A DNA stretch of 7,561 nucleotides from WLJO01 sp046597895 (GCA_046597895.1 JBKJJS010000077.1:1-7561), one strand, 5' to 3'. Positions 1 through 6,855 are shown, counted from the stretch's first letter. Made by a program: numbers and translations. Notes: generated by a model from the letters alone, not told the origin.

Positions 1-3
1 GCG

Positions 4-555
4 ATGTTGATGGACCGCTACACGCTGTTCCAGCAGGCCTACTTCGTGAACGACCTCGACGACGCCATCGAGAGGTGGGATCGTGTCTACGGAGCCGGTC
101 CGTTCGTGGTGACGAACCATCATCGCTGCGACACGTTCATGTACCGCGCGACGGCGCAGGAATCCGATGTCTCGTATGCGTTCGGGTACCTCGGCGACAC
201 GATGATCCAGTTCATCGTCCAGCACGACGACACGCCGTCGATCTATCGCGACATGTACAAAGCGGGGGAGGAGGGCTACCACCACATGGCCTACCTCGTG
301 AACGACTTCGAGGCCGAGTACCAGCGTCTCATCGACCTCGGCTTTGAGCCGGCCTGCCGCCTGTACGCCGATGGTGTCGACGCTGCCTACTTCGATACCC
401 GTGATGTCAATGGTGGATTCACCGAGATCCACGGCGACCCGCCGCACATCCTCGCGGCCTTCGCCGCTTGGCGCCGGGCCCACGAGCTGCGCCACAACGG
501 CGACGACCCCGTAACCCGCCGCCGCGACGCCAGCCAGAACACTGGAGGCGGCTGA
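4..555 (+). CDS. VOC-superfamily (glyoxalase-fold) protein
   Basis: The 183-residue product has two beta-alpha-beta-beta-beta modules typical of the vicinal oxygen chelate fold. Module one runs from about residue 8 (QQAYFVNDLDDAIERW, then GAGPF at 30-34) to 74. Module two starts at GYHHMAYLVNDFEAEYQRL (91-109) and ends at GGFTEIHGD (137-145). It looks most like the Glyoxalase_4 group, which includes methylmalonyl-CoA epimerase-like proteins. Expected metal positions hold Gln10 (usually His), His93 or His94, and Glu141, so a metal site is likely but the first ligand is atypical. The charged tail after about 160 looks disordered. The window opens 3 bp before the ATG, so the ribosome binding site is not visible; ATG at 10 is another possible start. 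Substrate unknown. It is cytosolic, with no signal peptide. The neighbouring P450 and ferredoxin genes suggest a catabolic or modification setting, which is only inference. Confidence 0.85.
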   Translation: MLMDRYTLFQQAYFVNDLDDAIERWDRVYGAGPFVVTNHHRCDTFMYRATAQESDVSYAFGYLGDTMIQFIVQHDDTPSIYRDMYKAGEEGYHHMAYLVNDFEAEYQRLIDLGFEPACRLYADGVDAAYFDTRDVNGGFTEIHGDPPHILAAFAAWRRAHELRHNGDDPVTRRRDASQNTGGG

Positions 556-597
556 CTTCCCCAGCGACCTCTGGGGACGCTCGGTAGCCTCCGCGGG

Positions 598-828
598 GTG
601 CAGACACTGGATCCGGGGCGGTCGTTGGGCCAACCCCATCCGCAGCGGTTGTCGCCCCACCACCCGCGTCGTGATGCCATCCTCGTGGCCCACGACGCTG
701 CGCTGGTGAGCGGGGAGCCCGGCTATCGCGACCCGACGAGCGGCCTCTTCGTGTTCAGCGCAGAGTTTCTCGCCGACCGAGGTTGGTGCTGTGAATCGGG
801 CTGCCGCCACTGCCCGTTCGTGCTCTGA
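598..828 (+). CDS. DUF5522-type small cysteine-cluster protein
   Basis: This is a 76-residue protein whose core (HHPRRDAILVAHDAAL at 21-36, then GEPGYRDPTSGLFVFSAEFL at 39-58) ends in RGWCCESGCRHCPF. I recognise this pattern as the DUF5522 family of short, uncharacterised bacterial proteins. Cys64, Cys65, Cys69 and Cys72 (CC-x3-C-x2-C) could bind a metal or an iron-sulfur cluster, but the function is not known. The start is GTG at 598, the first start codon after the in-frame stop of the preceding gene (553-555). No good Shine-Dalgarno is visible, so the first 15-20 residues, which are not part of the conserved core, are uncertain. It lies 42 bp behind the VOC gene on the same strand and may be co-transcribed. 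It converges on the ferredoxin gene with only 10 bp between the two stop codons. Confidence 0.8.
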   Translation: MQTLDPGRSLGQPHPQRLSPHHPRRDAILVAHDAALVSGEPGYRDPTSGLFVFSAEFLADRGWCCESGCRHCPFVL

Positions 829-838
829 GCGAGTTGAG

Positions 839-1123
839 CTATGCCAGTTCGTCGACCCGGGCCCGCGCCGCCGCGGGGTCCCGAAACCACAGGGCGTTGA
901 TCTCGACCCACGGCGTGGCCATAGACGGGACCTCCTCGGCGGTGAAGATGGCCCCGACCGGGCAGGCGGGCAGGCACAGGTTGCAGCCAGTGCATTCGTC
1001 CGGGTCGATGTAGCAAACCCGGTCCTCGTCGTCGGCTTTGATGCAGTCGACCGGGCAGACCTCGACGCACGACTTGTCCTTGACGTCGATGCAAGGGTCG
1101 GTGATGACGTACACAGACGGCAT
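839..1123 (-). CDS. 7Fe (3Fe-4S/4Fe-4S) ferredoxin
   Basis: The product is a 94-residue bacterial ferredoxin. The cysteine spacing is that of seven-iron ferredoxins. By analogy with the Azotobacter FdI family, Cys11, Cys19 and Cys54 should hold the 3Fe-4S cluster and Cys23, Cys44, Cys47 and Cys50 the 4Fe-4S cluster. Cys27 matches the extra conserved cysteine next to the cluster, and Cys37 is additional. Motifs are PCIDVKDKSCVEVCPVDCI (10-28) and DECTGCNLCLPACPVGAIF (42-60). The tail (PWVEINALWFRDPAAARARV) is the usual C-terminal region of actinobacterial FdxA-like proteins, shortened. It is a cytosolic one-electron carrier. Its divergent placement from the P450 at 1209 suggests it reduces that P450. 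ATG 1123 is preceded by an AGGAGGAG stretch (about 1133-1140 on the minus strand). No ferredoxin reductase is present in the window. Confidence 0.93.
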   Translation of the reverse strand: MPSVYVITDPCIDVKDKSCVEVCPVDCIKADDEDRVCYIDPDECTGCNLCLPACPVGAIFTAEEVPSMATPWVEINALWFRDPAAARARVDELA

Positions 1124-1208
1124 TGCCTGGGGCTCCTCCTGGCGCTCTCGTCGATCGAGAGACGTGATCGTTATAGTCGACCGCAGTCACCAGTCGGGAG
1201 TTCACACC
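1124..1208. promoter_or_regulatory. Divergent ferredoxin/P450 promoter region with dyad
   Basis: These 85 bp separate the ferredoxin and P450 start codons and must contain both promoters and both ribosome binding sites. On the plus strand TATAGT at 1172-1177 resembles a -10 box. A 6-bp inverted repeat, CTCTCG (1145-1150) and CGAGAG (1156-1161) with a 5-nt spacer, lies where the -35 element of that promoter would be and could be an operator. GTGA (1164-1167) and TCAC (1187-1190) form a weaker outer dyad. No regulator gene is present in the window. Promoter and operator assignments are pattern-based inference. Confidence 0.45.
1196..1200 (+). promoter_or_regulatory. Shine-Dalgarno GGGAG setting the P450 start
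   Basis: GGGAG sits 8 nt before ATG 1209. The reading frame is open further upstream to 1038, but that extension would run antisense through the ferredoxin's start and gives a sequence unlike any P450 N-terminus. This site therefore decides in favour of 1209. Confidence 0.7.
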
Positions 1209-2672
1209 ATGACGCTCACCTGTCCGTTCCATTCTGTGCTCGATCAGGCACTCGGTCTGGACGACGTTCTCGAAGGCAAGCCCGACGCCGATCTCGGCGC
1301 CCGCAAGGACTTTCCGCTCATGCCCGTCGGCCAGGCCACCGACATGGGCCGTGCGCCGGACGGCACGCCGTTGCTCGACCCACGCATCTTCGACACACCG
1401 GAGTTCGCCCGCAACCCGTACCCGTACTACCGGATCATGCGGGACCACTACCCGGCGTTCCACGACAAGCTGCACAACTGCTACTACGTCACCCGCTACG
1501 ACGACATCACGAAGTGCTATTTCGACGAGGAGGGCTTCAACACCATCCCGAAGGGCATGTCGAATGGTGTCCTCGGCAACACGCAATTGGAGTTGAGCGG
1601 GGTCGAGCACCGGCGCCGGCGCAACCTGTACGGCCGCCACCTTGTCGGCCAGGCGTTGGACAAGCGGGTGTACGCCATCGAGAAGTTGGCGGACGAGTTC
1701 GTCACGGCGTGGACGGGCCCGAACGCTCCCGCCGGTGGGGTGATCGACAACGGTGACGGTACGTACACGATCGAACTCGGCAGGGTGTTCGCCAACGAGT
1801 TCCCGATCCGGGTGGTGTGCCAGGTTTTGGGTATCCCTGACGAGGTCAAGGAGAAGTTCTTCTACTGGTACTACTCGATGATGACCGGCCTCGGTGGCTC
1901 GGAGACGGCCGCCAACGGCATCCAGGCGCGCCAGGACCTCGAGGACTACATCGAGAGTCTCGTCGAACGCCGCCGCACCGACCCCGGCTTCCTGTACGAC
2001 CACAACGGCAAGATCGTCGGCAAAGATGTCATCTCCCAACTGTGCGAAACGAAGATCGACGGCGACTACCTCTCCACCGAGGAGATCACGTCGAACATCG
2101 CACTCGTCGTCGGTGGAGGCGGCGAGACCACACGCGGCGCCATCTTGAACCTCTGGTATCTGCTCCTCCAGCACCCCGACCAGTTCGCTGCCGTCTCGGC
2201 GGACGAGAGCCTGTGGGATGTGGCGTTCCACGAGACGCTGCGCCACTCGACCTCCATCGGCGGCCAGCCCCGCCACAACACGTTCGACTACGAATTGCAC
2301 GGAGTCACCATCCCGGCCGGTTCGCTCGTCAACATGGTGGACGTGTCGGCCAACCACGACGACCGCATCTTCAAGGACCCCGAACGGTTCGACATCTTCC
2401 GAACCGACCTGTACAGCGGAAAGCTCCTGCGCAGCGGCTACGACCAGGACGGCCGCCACAGTCACATGGCGTTCGGCGTCGGACCGCACCTGTGCCCGGG
2501 GGCCTGGATCTCCCATCAGGAATCGGTGACGGGCTCGAAGCTCCTGACCACGCGCATCCGCAATCCCCGTATCAACGTGGAGCGCATGCCCAAGGACATC
2601 GACGGGGTCGGCCTGGCGCCGATCGGCCTCGGGGCGATCCGCGAGTTGTGGCTCGACATCGAGCTCGTCTGA
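1209..2672 (+). CDS. Cytochrome P450 (intact, soluble)
   Basis: This 487-residue heme-thiolate monooxygenase has all catalytic signatures. The I-helix oxygen-activation motif is GGGGETTR at 302-309; the Glu-Thr pair in place of Asp-Thr resembles the GNETTR form seen in actinobacterial CYPs such as CYP125/142. The K-helix ExxR is Glu342/Arg345 in HETLRHS. The heme loop FGVGPHLCPG begins at 422 with ligand Cys429. NPYPYYRIMRDHYP near 75-88 is the usual N-terminal A-helix region. The first 60 or so residues make it longer than the usual 400-430; they carry no membrane anchor. It should insert one oxygen atom into a hydrophobic substrate using electrons from a ferredoxin, most simply the divergent one. 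CYP family and substrate cannot be assigned by eye. The next gene begins 31 bp downstream, so the two probably form one transcript. Codon use is strongly GC3-rich. Confidence 0.95.
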   Translation: MTLTCPFHSVLDQALGLDDVLEGKPDADLGARKDFPLMPVGQATDMGRAPDGTPLLDPRIFDTPEFARNPYPYYRIMRDHYPAFHDKLHNCYYVTRYDDITKCYFDEEGFNTIPKGMSNGVLGNTQLELSGVEHRRRRNLYGRHLVGQALDKRVYAIEKLADEFVTAWTGPNAPAGGVIDNGDGTYTIELGRVFANEFPIRVVCQVLGIPDEVKEKFFYWYYSMMTGLGGSETAANGIQARQDLEDYIESLVERRRTDPGFLYDHNGKIVGKDVISQLCETKIDGDYLSTEEITSNIALVVGGGGETTRGAILNLWYLLLQHPDQFAAVSADESLWDVAFHETLRHSTSIGGQPRHNTFDYELHGVTIPAGSLVNMVDVSANHDDRIFKDPERFDIFRTDLYSGKLLRSGYDQDGRHSHMAFGVGPHLCPGAWISHQESVTGSKLLTTRIRNPRINVERMPKDIDGVGLAPIGLGAIRELWLDIELV

Positions 2673-2684
2673 GTCTGAGTCTGA
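2667..2684 (+). repeat. Three tandem GTCTGA units giving three in-frame stops
   Basis: GTCTGA occurs three times head to tail at the end of the P450 gene (2667-2672, 2673-2678, 2679-2684). The first copy supplies the last Val codon and the TGA stop. The other two place further TGA codons in the same frame. It looks like a small slippage expansion. It lies 9-19 bp before the Shine-Dalgarno GGAG (2693-2696) of the next gene. Confidence 0.85.
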
Positions 2685-2703
2685 ACGCTTCCGGAGCCCG
2701 AAC

Positions 2704-4042
2704 ATGACGACCACCGAGGACACCTACGCCGGCCAGGACGTCCCTGGCTCGCCCGTCGCCACCCGTGACGGCTCCGGCTTTCGCACCTACGAGGTGTACC
2801 AGCGCCAGCGCGTACGGGACTCCACGCCGCTGATCAAACCTCGTCAGCTCACCTCGCTCGAGTACCTGCAGGACCCGTACCCCATCGTCGGCATCCTGCG
2901 CGAGCACTACCCGTGCTATCGCGACTGGCCCGGCAACGCGTTCTGGATCACCCGTTACGACGAGGTCACGTCGGTGTTCGTCGACGACGCCAACTTCGAG
3001 ACCCGCCCGAAGCGGTGGTTCTACGGGATGCCGTCGTTCGGGCGGGATCTGCGGGGCGAACTACCGGTGCTGTGGTGCAAAGCCAAGCAACTGGACACTC
3101 ATGCCAGTCCGCTCGCAGAGTCGATAGTCGGTCAGATCAAATTGTTGGGCTCGGCCACTGATCTCGCCACCGAGTTCGCCGCCCGCTACTCCATGGAGAT
3201 GCTTGTGCGCATCCTGGACCTGCCAGTTGGCGACCTGGCGCAGTTCGCGGAGCGGTACTGGCGGATGCAGCGAGGATTCCACTGGGAGCCTCGGGCGGAG
3301 CAAGCTGGCAAGGATGCGATGCAGGAACTGGTGTCGTACTTCGAGCCGCTCCTGGCGGCGCGGCGGTCAGCGCCGGGGGATGATCTCATCTCGGTGATCG
3401 CTGGCCTCGAAGGCCTCGATGGCGGGCCGACGACGGCCGAGGACGTGGTAGCGACACTCCTAGAGGACGATCACGAGCCGTCGCTCGTCGCGCACCAACG
3501 CCAACTGATCCGGGTGCGTGAGCAGGAGGAACCACATGTTGGCGTTGGTGCGCGACGAGCGACGGCTCGTGCGTTTCGCCTATCAGGAGACGCTGCGCCA
3601 CTCGACACCGACGGTGATGGCCAAGAGGTTCGCCAGTCACGAGGTTGAGCGCTTCGGCCGACTGCTGCCCGAGGGGGCGCTGATGATGCTGTCGGCGGCG
3701 TCGGCGAACCGGGACCCGCGGGTATTCGACGACCCGGACTCGTTCGTCGTCGGCCGCAAGGACCTGTGCCCCCGCGAGCCGCGCGGTTCGTATCGGGCCG
3801 ACGGGCTGCCGGGCGGCATTGCGTTCGGGTTGGGCCAGCCGTCCAAGTTTCCGGCGGTGCCCGAGGACCGGCCCCGCTCGCTCTACGCGCTCACTCGTGA
3901 CACGGTCGTGACGGCCTCGCAGGTCGTGCTCGACCAGCTGCCGGGACTCCGGCTCGCGGACGGCGCCGCACCGAGGCTGCGCTCACTGCGGTGGGGCGAG
4001 ATGCACACGTGCTGGAGCCTTCCGGTCACGTTCTCAAGCTGA
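2704..4042 (+). pseudogene. P450-like gene, frameshifted, no heme cysteine
   Basis: The gene starts at ATG 2704 behind GGAG (2693-2696). The P450 fold is recognisable from LQDPYPIVGILREHYP to HE (codons 257-258, ending 3477) in the first frame. It resumes in the +1 frame at LALVRDERRLVRFAYQETLRH (from 3539) and runs to TGA 4042. Without the break the product would be about 444 residues. The K-helix ExxR (QETLRHS, Glu codon 3587) is present. The heme loop is FGLGQPSKFP (3824-3853): the position of the thiolate cysteine (3845-3847) is Lys and the preceding His is Pro, followed by an unusual AVPEDRPRS segment. The C-helix region (LWCKAKQLDTHA) also lacks the usual HxxxR heme-propionate contact. 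The family was therefore probably not a heme enzyme even before the break. Heme-less P450 homologues are known as helper proteins (EryCII/DesVIII type, partners of glycosyltransferases); no glycosyltransferase is seen here. In the present sequence translation ends at 3648 in the wrong frame. Confidence 0.85.
3472..3571. repeat. Perfect 34-bp inverted repeat with inverted 32-bp spacer
   Basis: The arms at 3472-3505 and 3538-3571 are exact reverse complements over 34 bp, separated by 3506-3537. The right arm is native coding sequence (LALVRDERRLV). The left arm reads HEPSLVAHQRQ in frame, which is not P450-like. The minus strand of 3472-3543 encodes 24 residues including MWFLLLTHPDQLALVRDE. These match the region after the I-helix of the upstream P450 (NLWYLLLQHPDQFAAV) and are exactly what is missing from the plus strand. 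Outer 6-bp pair: CACGAG (3472-3477) and CTCGTG (3566-3571). Inner pair: GCCAAC (3500-3505) and GTTGGC (3538-3543). The structure is directly visible; its origin by template switching is inference. Confidence 0.95.
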
Positions 4043-5377
4043 GGTGGGCTGCCCTTGCACGCTGACATCGCGCACTGCTGAGAGGGGGAGTTGCAGCGTG
4101 CTGACGCCGATCACCAGCGGCAACAACGACTGGTCGGTGGCTGCGGCGGCGGCCAGTTCGCCGAGCCGCATCAGGTCGGGCAGGTCCTCGGTCGGGAAGT
4201 CGCCCGTGCAGCTCGGGTTGGCGAAGTCAACAGCGGCGGCCATGATCCACGGCCCCCGCACCCACTCGGCGACGATCGGGAAGAAGTCGGCGGCCAGACC
4301 GTCGAGCCCCGCGCCACTCGCCGCTCGACCTTCGAGCACGCCCTGCAGTCCTCGGCATTGGCCGGCGGCCGCCGACATGCCCTGGCCATGGGTGGGATTG
4401 TAGAAGCAGACCGAATCGCCGATGGGGAGAAGGCGCTCCGGGAACTGCTCGAGCTCCTCGTACCGGCGCCGCACCGCCCGGGGAAGGCGGTAGGTCGCCA
4501 CCGGGCCGAGGGGCGTGACGGTGTCGACGAGTTCGCTCCAGTTGCCCCATGGCAGGGTTTCGCCCCATGCCTTGAACTCTTCCCAATCGGTCGGCGGGGA
4601 GTCGCCATAGCGGCCACCGAGGGCGGCCAGCCATCGTCCGCCGTCGATTTTGACCAGGCTGGCGACGCGGGTCCCGAATTCGCCCTCGCCGGACGGCATC
4701 ACGAAGAAGGCAGTCCCATCAAAGGCATCCCAGTCGCGCGGTTGCACCATGAGGGTCCCGTAGTGCACGTCGCAGTTGACATAGCTCTCGGGTGCGGACA
4801 AGTAGCCCATGGTCGGTAGCCACCGGGCCGTGCAGCTGTTGCGGCCGCTGGCGTCGACGACGAGGTCGGCCATGATCGGGCTGCCGTCGCGGACCGTGAG
4901 GCCGACCACCCGACCGTCCTCGACAATCGGCTGGTCGACGATTGTGCGGTACTGGAAGCGCACGTTCGAAAGGGTCTGCACCCGGCGCCGCACGCTCAGC
5001 TCCAGCAGCGGGCGGGTCTGCACGTACATCATGAGGCCGAACGCCGCCGGCTCGGGCTGATGGGTCTGGAGGCTGTAGGACTTGCCGAGGTTCGTGTAGG
5101 CGTAGAAGTCCGCATCCCCCATTGGAACCGACCCGGCGGCGATGAGGTCGTCAGCGAACCCCGGGAACCACGCGGCCATGGCGTCCATCCCGCCGGGCAG
5201 CAACACATGGAAATGGTTGCCCTGCGGGACGCTGCCTCGAGGTTCGGCCGAGGTCGGCTCGTCGTCGCGGTCGACGACCAGGACATCGTCGAAGTAGTCA
5301 GCGAGGACCCGGGCGGTGAACAGCCCGCCCATCCCGCCACCGACGACAACAGCTCGTCCACCCAGGTGCCTGCTCAT
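4034..5377 (-). CDS. FAD-dependent monooxygenase/epoxidase-like protein
   Basis: This is a 447-residue flavoprotein of the group-A monooxygenase (PHBH/UbiH-like) superfamily. The N-terminal Rossmann motif is VVVGGGMGGLFTARVLAD with GGGMGG at 13-18, and Asp36 should bind the FAD ribose. RGSVPQGNHFHVLL (47-60) and the TRPLLELSVRRRV segment are characteristic of the FAD-dependent epoxidase-like branch that includes polyether epoxidases such as LasC and MonCI. DLVVDASGRNS is the middle nucleotide-binding motif. LLPIGDSVCFYNPTHGQGM carries the GD motif at 320-321 that contacts the FAD phosphates. No membrane segment or signal peptide is seen. The likely reaction is NAD(P)H-dependent hydroxylation or epoxidation; the substrate is unknown. 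ATG 5377 is preceded by a G-rich run (CGGGGGTC) as ribosome binding site. Its 3' end overlaps the convergent P450-like gene by 9 bp. Guanine deaminase lies 104 bp upstream on the same strand. Confidence 0.88.
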   Translation of the reverse strand: MSRHLGGRAVVVGGGMGGLFTARVLADYFDDVLVVDRDDEPTSAEPRGSVPQGNHFHVLLPGGMDAMAAWFPGFADDLIAAGSVPMGDADFYAYTNLGKSYSLQTHQPEPAAFGLMMYVQTRPLLELSVRRRVQTLSNVRFQYRTIVDQPIVEDGRVVGLTVRDGSPIMADLVVDASGRNSCTARWLPTMGYLSAPESYVNCDVHYGTLMVQPRDWDAFDGTAFFVMPSGEGEFGTRVASLVKIDGGRWLAALGGRYGDSPPTDWEEFKAWGETLPWGNWSELVDTVTPLGPVATYRLPRAVRRRYEELEQFPERLLPIGDSVCFYNPTHGQGMSAAAGQCRGLQGVLEGRAASGAGLDGLAADFFPIVAEWVRGPWIMAAAVDFANPSCTGDFPTEDLPDLMRLGELAAAAATDQSLLPLVIGVSTLQLPLSAVRDVSVQGQPTSA

Positions 5378-5460
5378 TTTGACCCCCGCTGGTTCTCACG
5401 CCCTGACGACCACGGCGGATCGGTTCGAAGGTAGCAGAGGATCGCCGGTGCATTCGGCGT

Positions 5461-5501
5461 GGCGAGGGCTCGCCGCGAAGGCTACGGTCGGCGACCGACC
5501 G
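5461..5501 (-). terminator. Two stem-loops at the end of guanine deaminase gene
   Basis: CGGTCGG (5485-5491) and CCGACCG (5495-5501) form a 7-bp stem with a 3-nt loop over the last codons and stop of the deaminase. A second dyad, GGCGAG/CTCGCC (5461-5466 and 5469-5474), follows 8 nt after the stop. Neither has a T-run after it, so a classical intrinsic terminator is not shown; GC-rich hairpins without a T-tract are common in actinobacteria. They may separate the deaminase transcript from the FAD gene downstream. The rest of the 104-bp gap (5378-5481) shows only the FAD gene's ribosome binding site and no convincing promoter. Confidence 0.3.
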
Positions 5502-6855
5502 ACAGGCCGGACACCCATACCCGGCTGATGTCGGCAGAGCCCGCCAGACGCACGATCTTCTCGAACACTCGGGCGTGGTCGTCCACTTCGTCCCACACGC
5601 GCAGGGGGGAGCCGGGGCGGCCGAGGTCGACAACGAATGCATCGAACGGCCGGCCTTCGGCGATCAGTCCCACGGGGAGGCCGAGGACCGCGGCGCCGCC
5701 GGCGGTGGCCAGCCAGAACGCCGTCACGGAGTCGATGCGGGAGCCGGCCACGCCACGTGTCGGCGGCGACCGTGAGCCGTCCACGCCGTCGTCGAGGTAG
5801 CGAGACGCGGTGACGGCCATAGCGCTCTGGTGCAACAAGCCAGGATGGGCACCGCCCGAGATGTCGGTGCCGAGCCCGACCCGCACGCCGCGGTCGAGGG
5901 CTCGGCGGACGGGGAACACGGCGCCCGCGAAGTACGCGTTGGACAGCGGGCAGTGCGCGACTCCGGCGCCGAGGGCGGCGACACGGTCGAGGTCACCGTC
6001 GTCCATGTGGTCGCAGTGGGCGAGGACGGAGTGGGCTCGCGCCAGCCCGAACCGGTCCAACACCGTGGTGTCGCTGGCGCCGAACCGGTCGAGCACATAG
6101 CCGTGCTCCCAATCCGACTCCGAGCAGTGGGTCTGCACGAGCGTGCCCGTGGCCGCCGCCAGTTCGCCGAGGCCGGCGAGTAGGGCGTCGGTGCAGGCCG
6201 GCACGAAGCGGGGGGTGATGATCGGTTGGACGAGCCGACCGGGACCGGCCAGCGCGCGGATGGTGTCGATGGACCGTCGGCTCCGCTCGACGCCGGTGGC
6301 AGCGTCGGCATCGCGGTACCAGGGCGGGGTCCCCTCCGGGTGGTCCATGGTGACCCGCCCGACGAAGGCCCGTTGGCCATGGGAGAGACAGGCGGCGGCG
6401 AGGAGGGCAGTCGCTTCTTCGTGGACGGTGGCGAAGTACACCGCCGTCGTGGTGCCGTGGGCGAGCAGGCCGCTCACGAGATCGTCCCAGACAGCGGTGG
6501 CGAAGGCGGCGTCGGCATACCTAGCCTCCAACGGGAACGTGTACTCGAACAGCCAACGTTCGAGGGGCAGGTCGAGGCCGGTGCCGAGCTGCGGCCATTG
6601 TGGAGCGTGGACGTGTAGGTCGACGAGGCCCGGCAGCAGGCGCTGGTCGGGCCGGAGGCGGATGACCTCGGCGCCGCGCCGCTCGGCCTCGGCAGCGGCG
6701 GCACTACCGGAGGCATGAACGCCGACCACGACGCCCAACTCGTCGACCTCGACGGCGGCGTCCTCCTCGACCTGGAGTCGGTCCGGGGCCGGGGTCTGGT
6801 ACAGCGTCCCGACGACAACGAGAGGGGTCGAAGTCTCGGTCTGCGGCGGGCCCAC
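5482..6855 (-). CDS. guaD: Guanine deaminase
   Basis: The gene encodes a 457-residue amidohydrolase that should deaminate guanine to xanthine and ammonia with one zinc ion. LPGLVDLHVHAPQWPQLGTG (74-93) followed by LDLPLERWLFEYTFPLEARY is the guanine-deaminase signature, holding metal ligands His81 and His83. QTHCSESDWEH (241-251) gives His243, VLAHCDHMDD (277-286) gives His280, and GTDISGG (329-335) gives Asp331. AHCPLSNAYFAGAVFP lies between the last two. Length fits the family (about 430-460). I chose GTG 6855. The frame stays open upstream to ATG 6942, but that extension is Arg/Pro-rich, not family-like, and would abut the divergent gene. No Shine-Dalgarno precedes 6855; TAGCGT (minus strand, 6868-6863) is placed as a -10 box for a nearly leaderless transcript. 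It is cytosolic. It acts in purine salvage or in using guanine as a nitrogen source. No other purine catabolic gene is visible. Confidence 0.92.
   Translation of the reverse strand: MGPPQTETSTPLVVVGTLYQTPAPDRLQVEEDAAVEVDELGVVVGVHASGSAAAAEAERRGAEVIRLRPDQRLLPGLVDLHVHAPQWPQLGTGLDLPLERWLFEYTFPLEARYADAAFATAVWDDLVSGLLAHGTTTAVYFATVHEEATALLAAACLSHGQRAFVGRVTMDHPEGTPPWYRDADAATGVERSRRSIDTIRALAGPGRLVQPIITPRFVPACTDALLAGLGELAAATGTLVQTHCSESDWEHGYVLDRFGASDTTVLDRFGLARAHSVLAHCDHMDDGDLDRVAALGAGVAHCPLSNAYFAGAVFPVRRALDRGVRVGLGTDISGGAHPGLLHQSAMAVTASRYLDDGVDGSRSPPTRGVAGSRIDSVTAFWLATAGGAAVLGLPVGLIAEGRPFDAFVVDLGRPGSPLRVWDEVDDHARVFEKIVRLAGSADISRVWVSGLSVGRRP

Noticed and set aside
1038..1208. N-terminal extension of the P450 frame to ATG 1038.
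   Set aside because: The extra 57 residues overlap the ferredoxin start antisense and are not P450-like; a good Shine-Dalgarno precedes ATG 1209.
723..2723. A very long open frame on the minus strand, antisense to the first P450 and running over the ferredoxin.
   Set aside because: It is the antisense shadow of GC3-rich genes: no recognisable domain, while the plus-strand P450 and the minus-strand ferredoxin in another frame carry full family motifs.
3472..3571. Rho-independent terminator or transposon end repeats.
   Set aside because: The arms are coding P450 sequence, there is no T-run, no target duplication and no transposase; the minus strand restores the missing protein segment.
3386..3640. 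Minus-strand open frame across the inverted repeat that repeats the HEPSLVAHQRQ peptide.
   Set aside because: It arises because the palindrome gives the same peptide on both strands; flanking sequence is antisense to P450 coding.
4091..4819. Plus-strand open frame of 242 codons opposite the FAD gene.
   Set aside because: Antisense shadow; no domain and no ribosome binding site, whereas the minus strand has all FAD-binding motifs.
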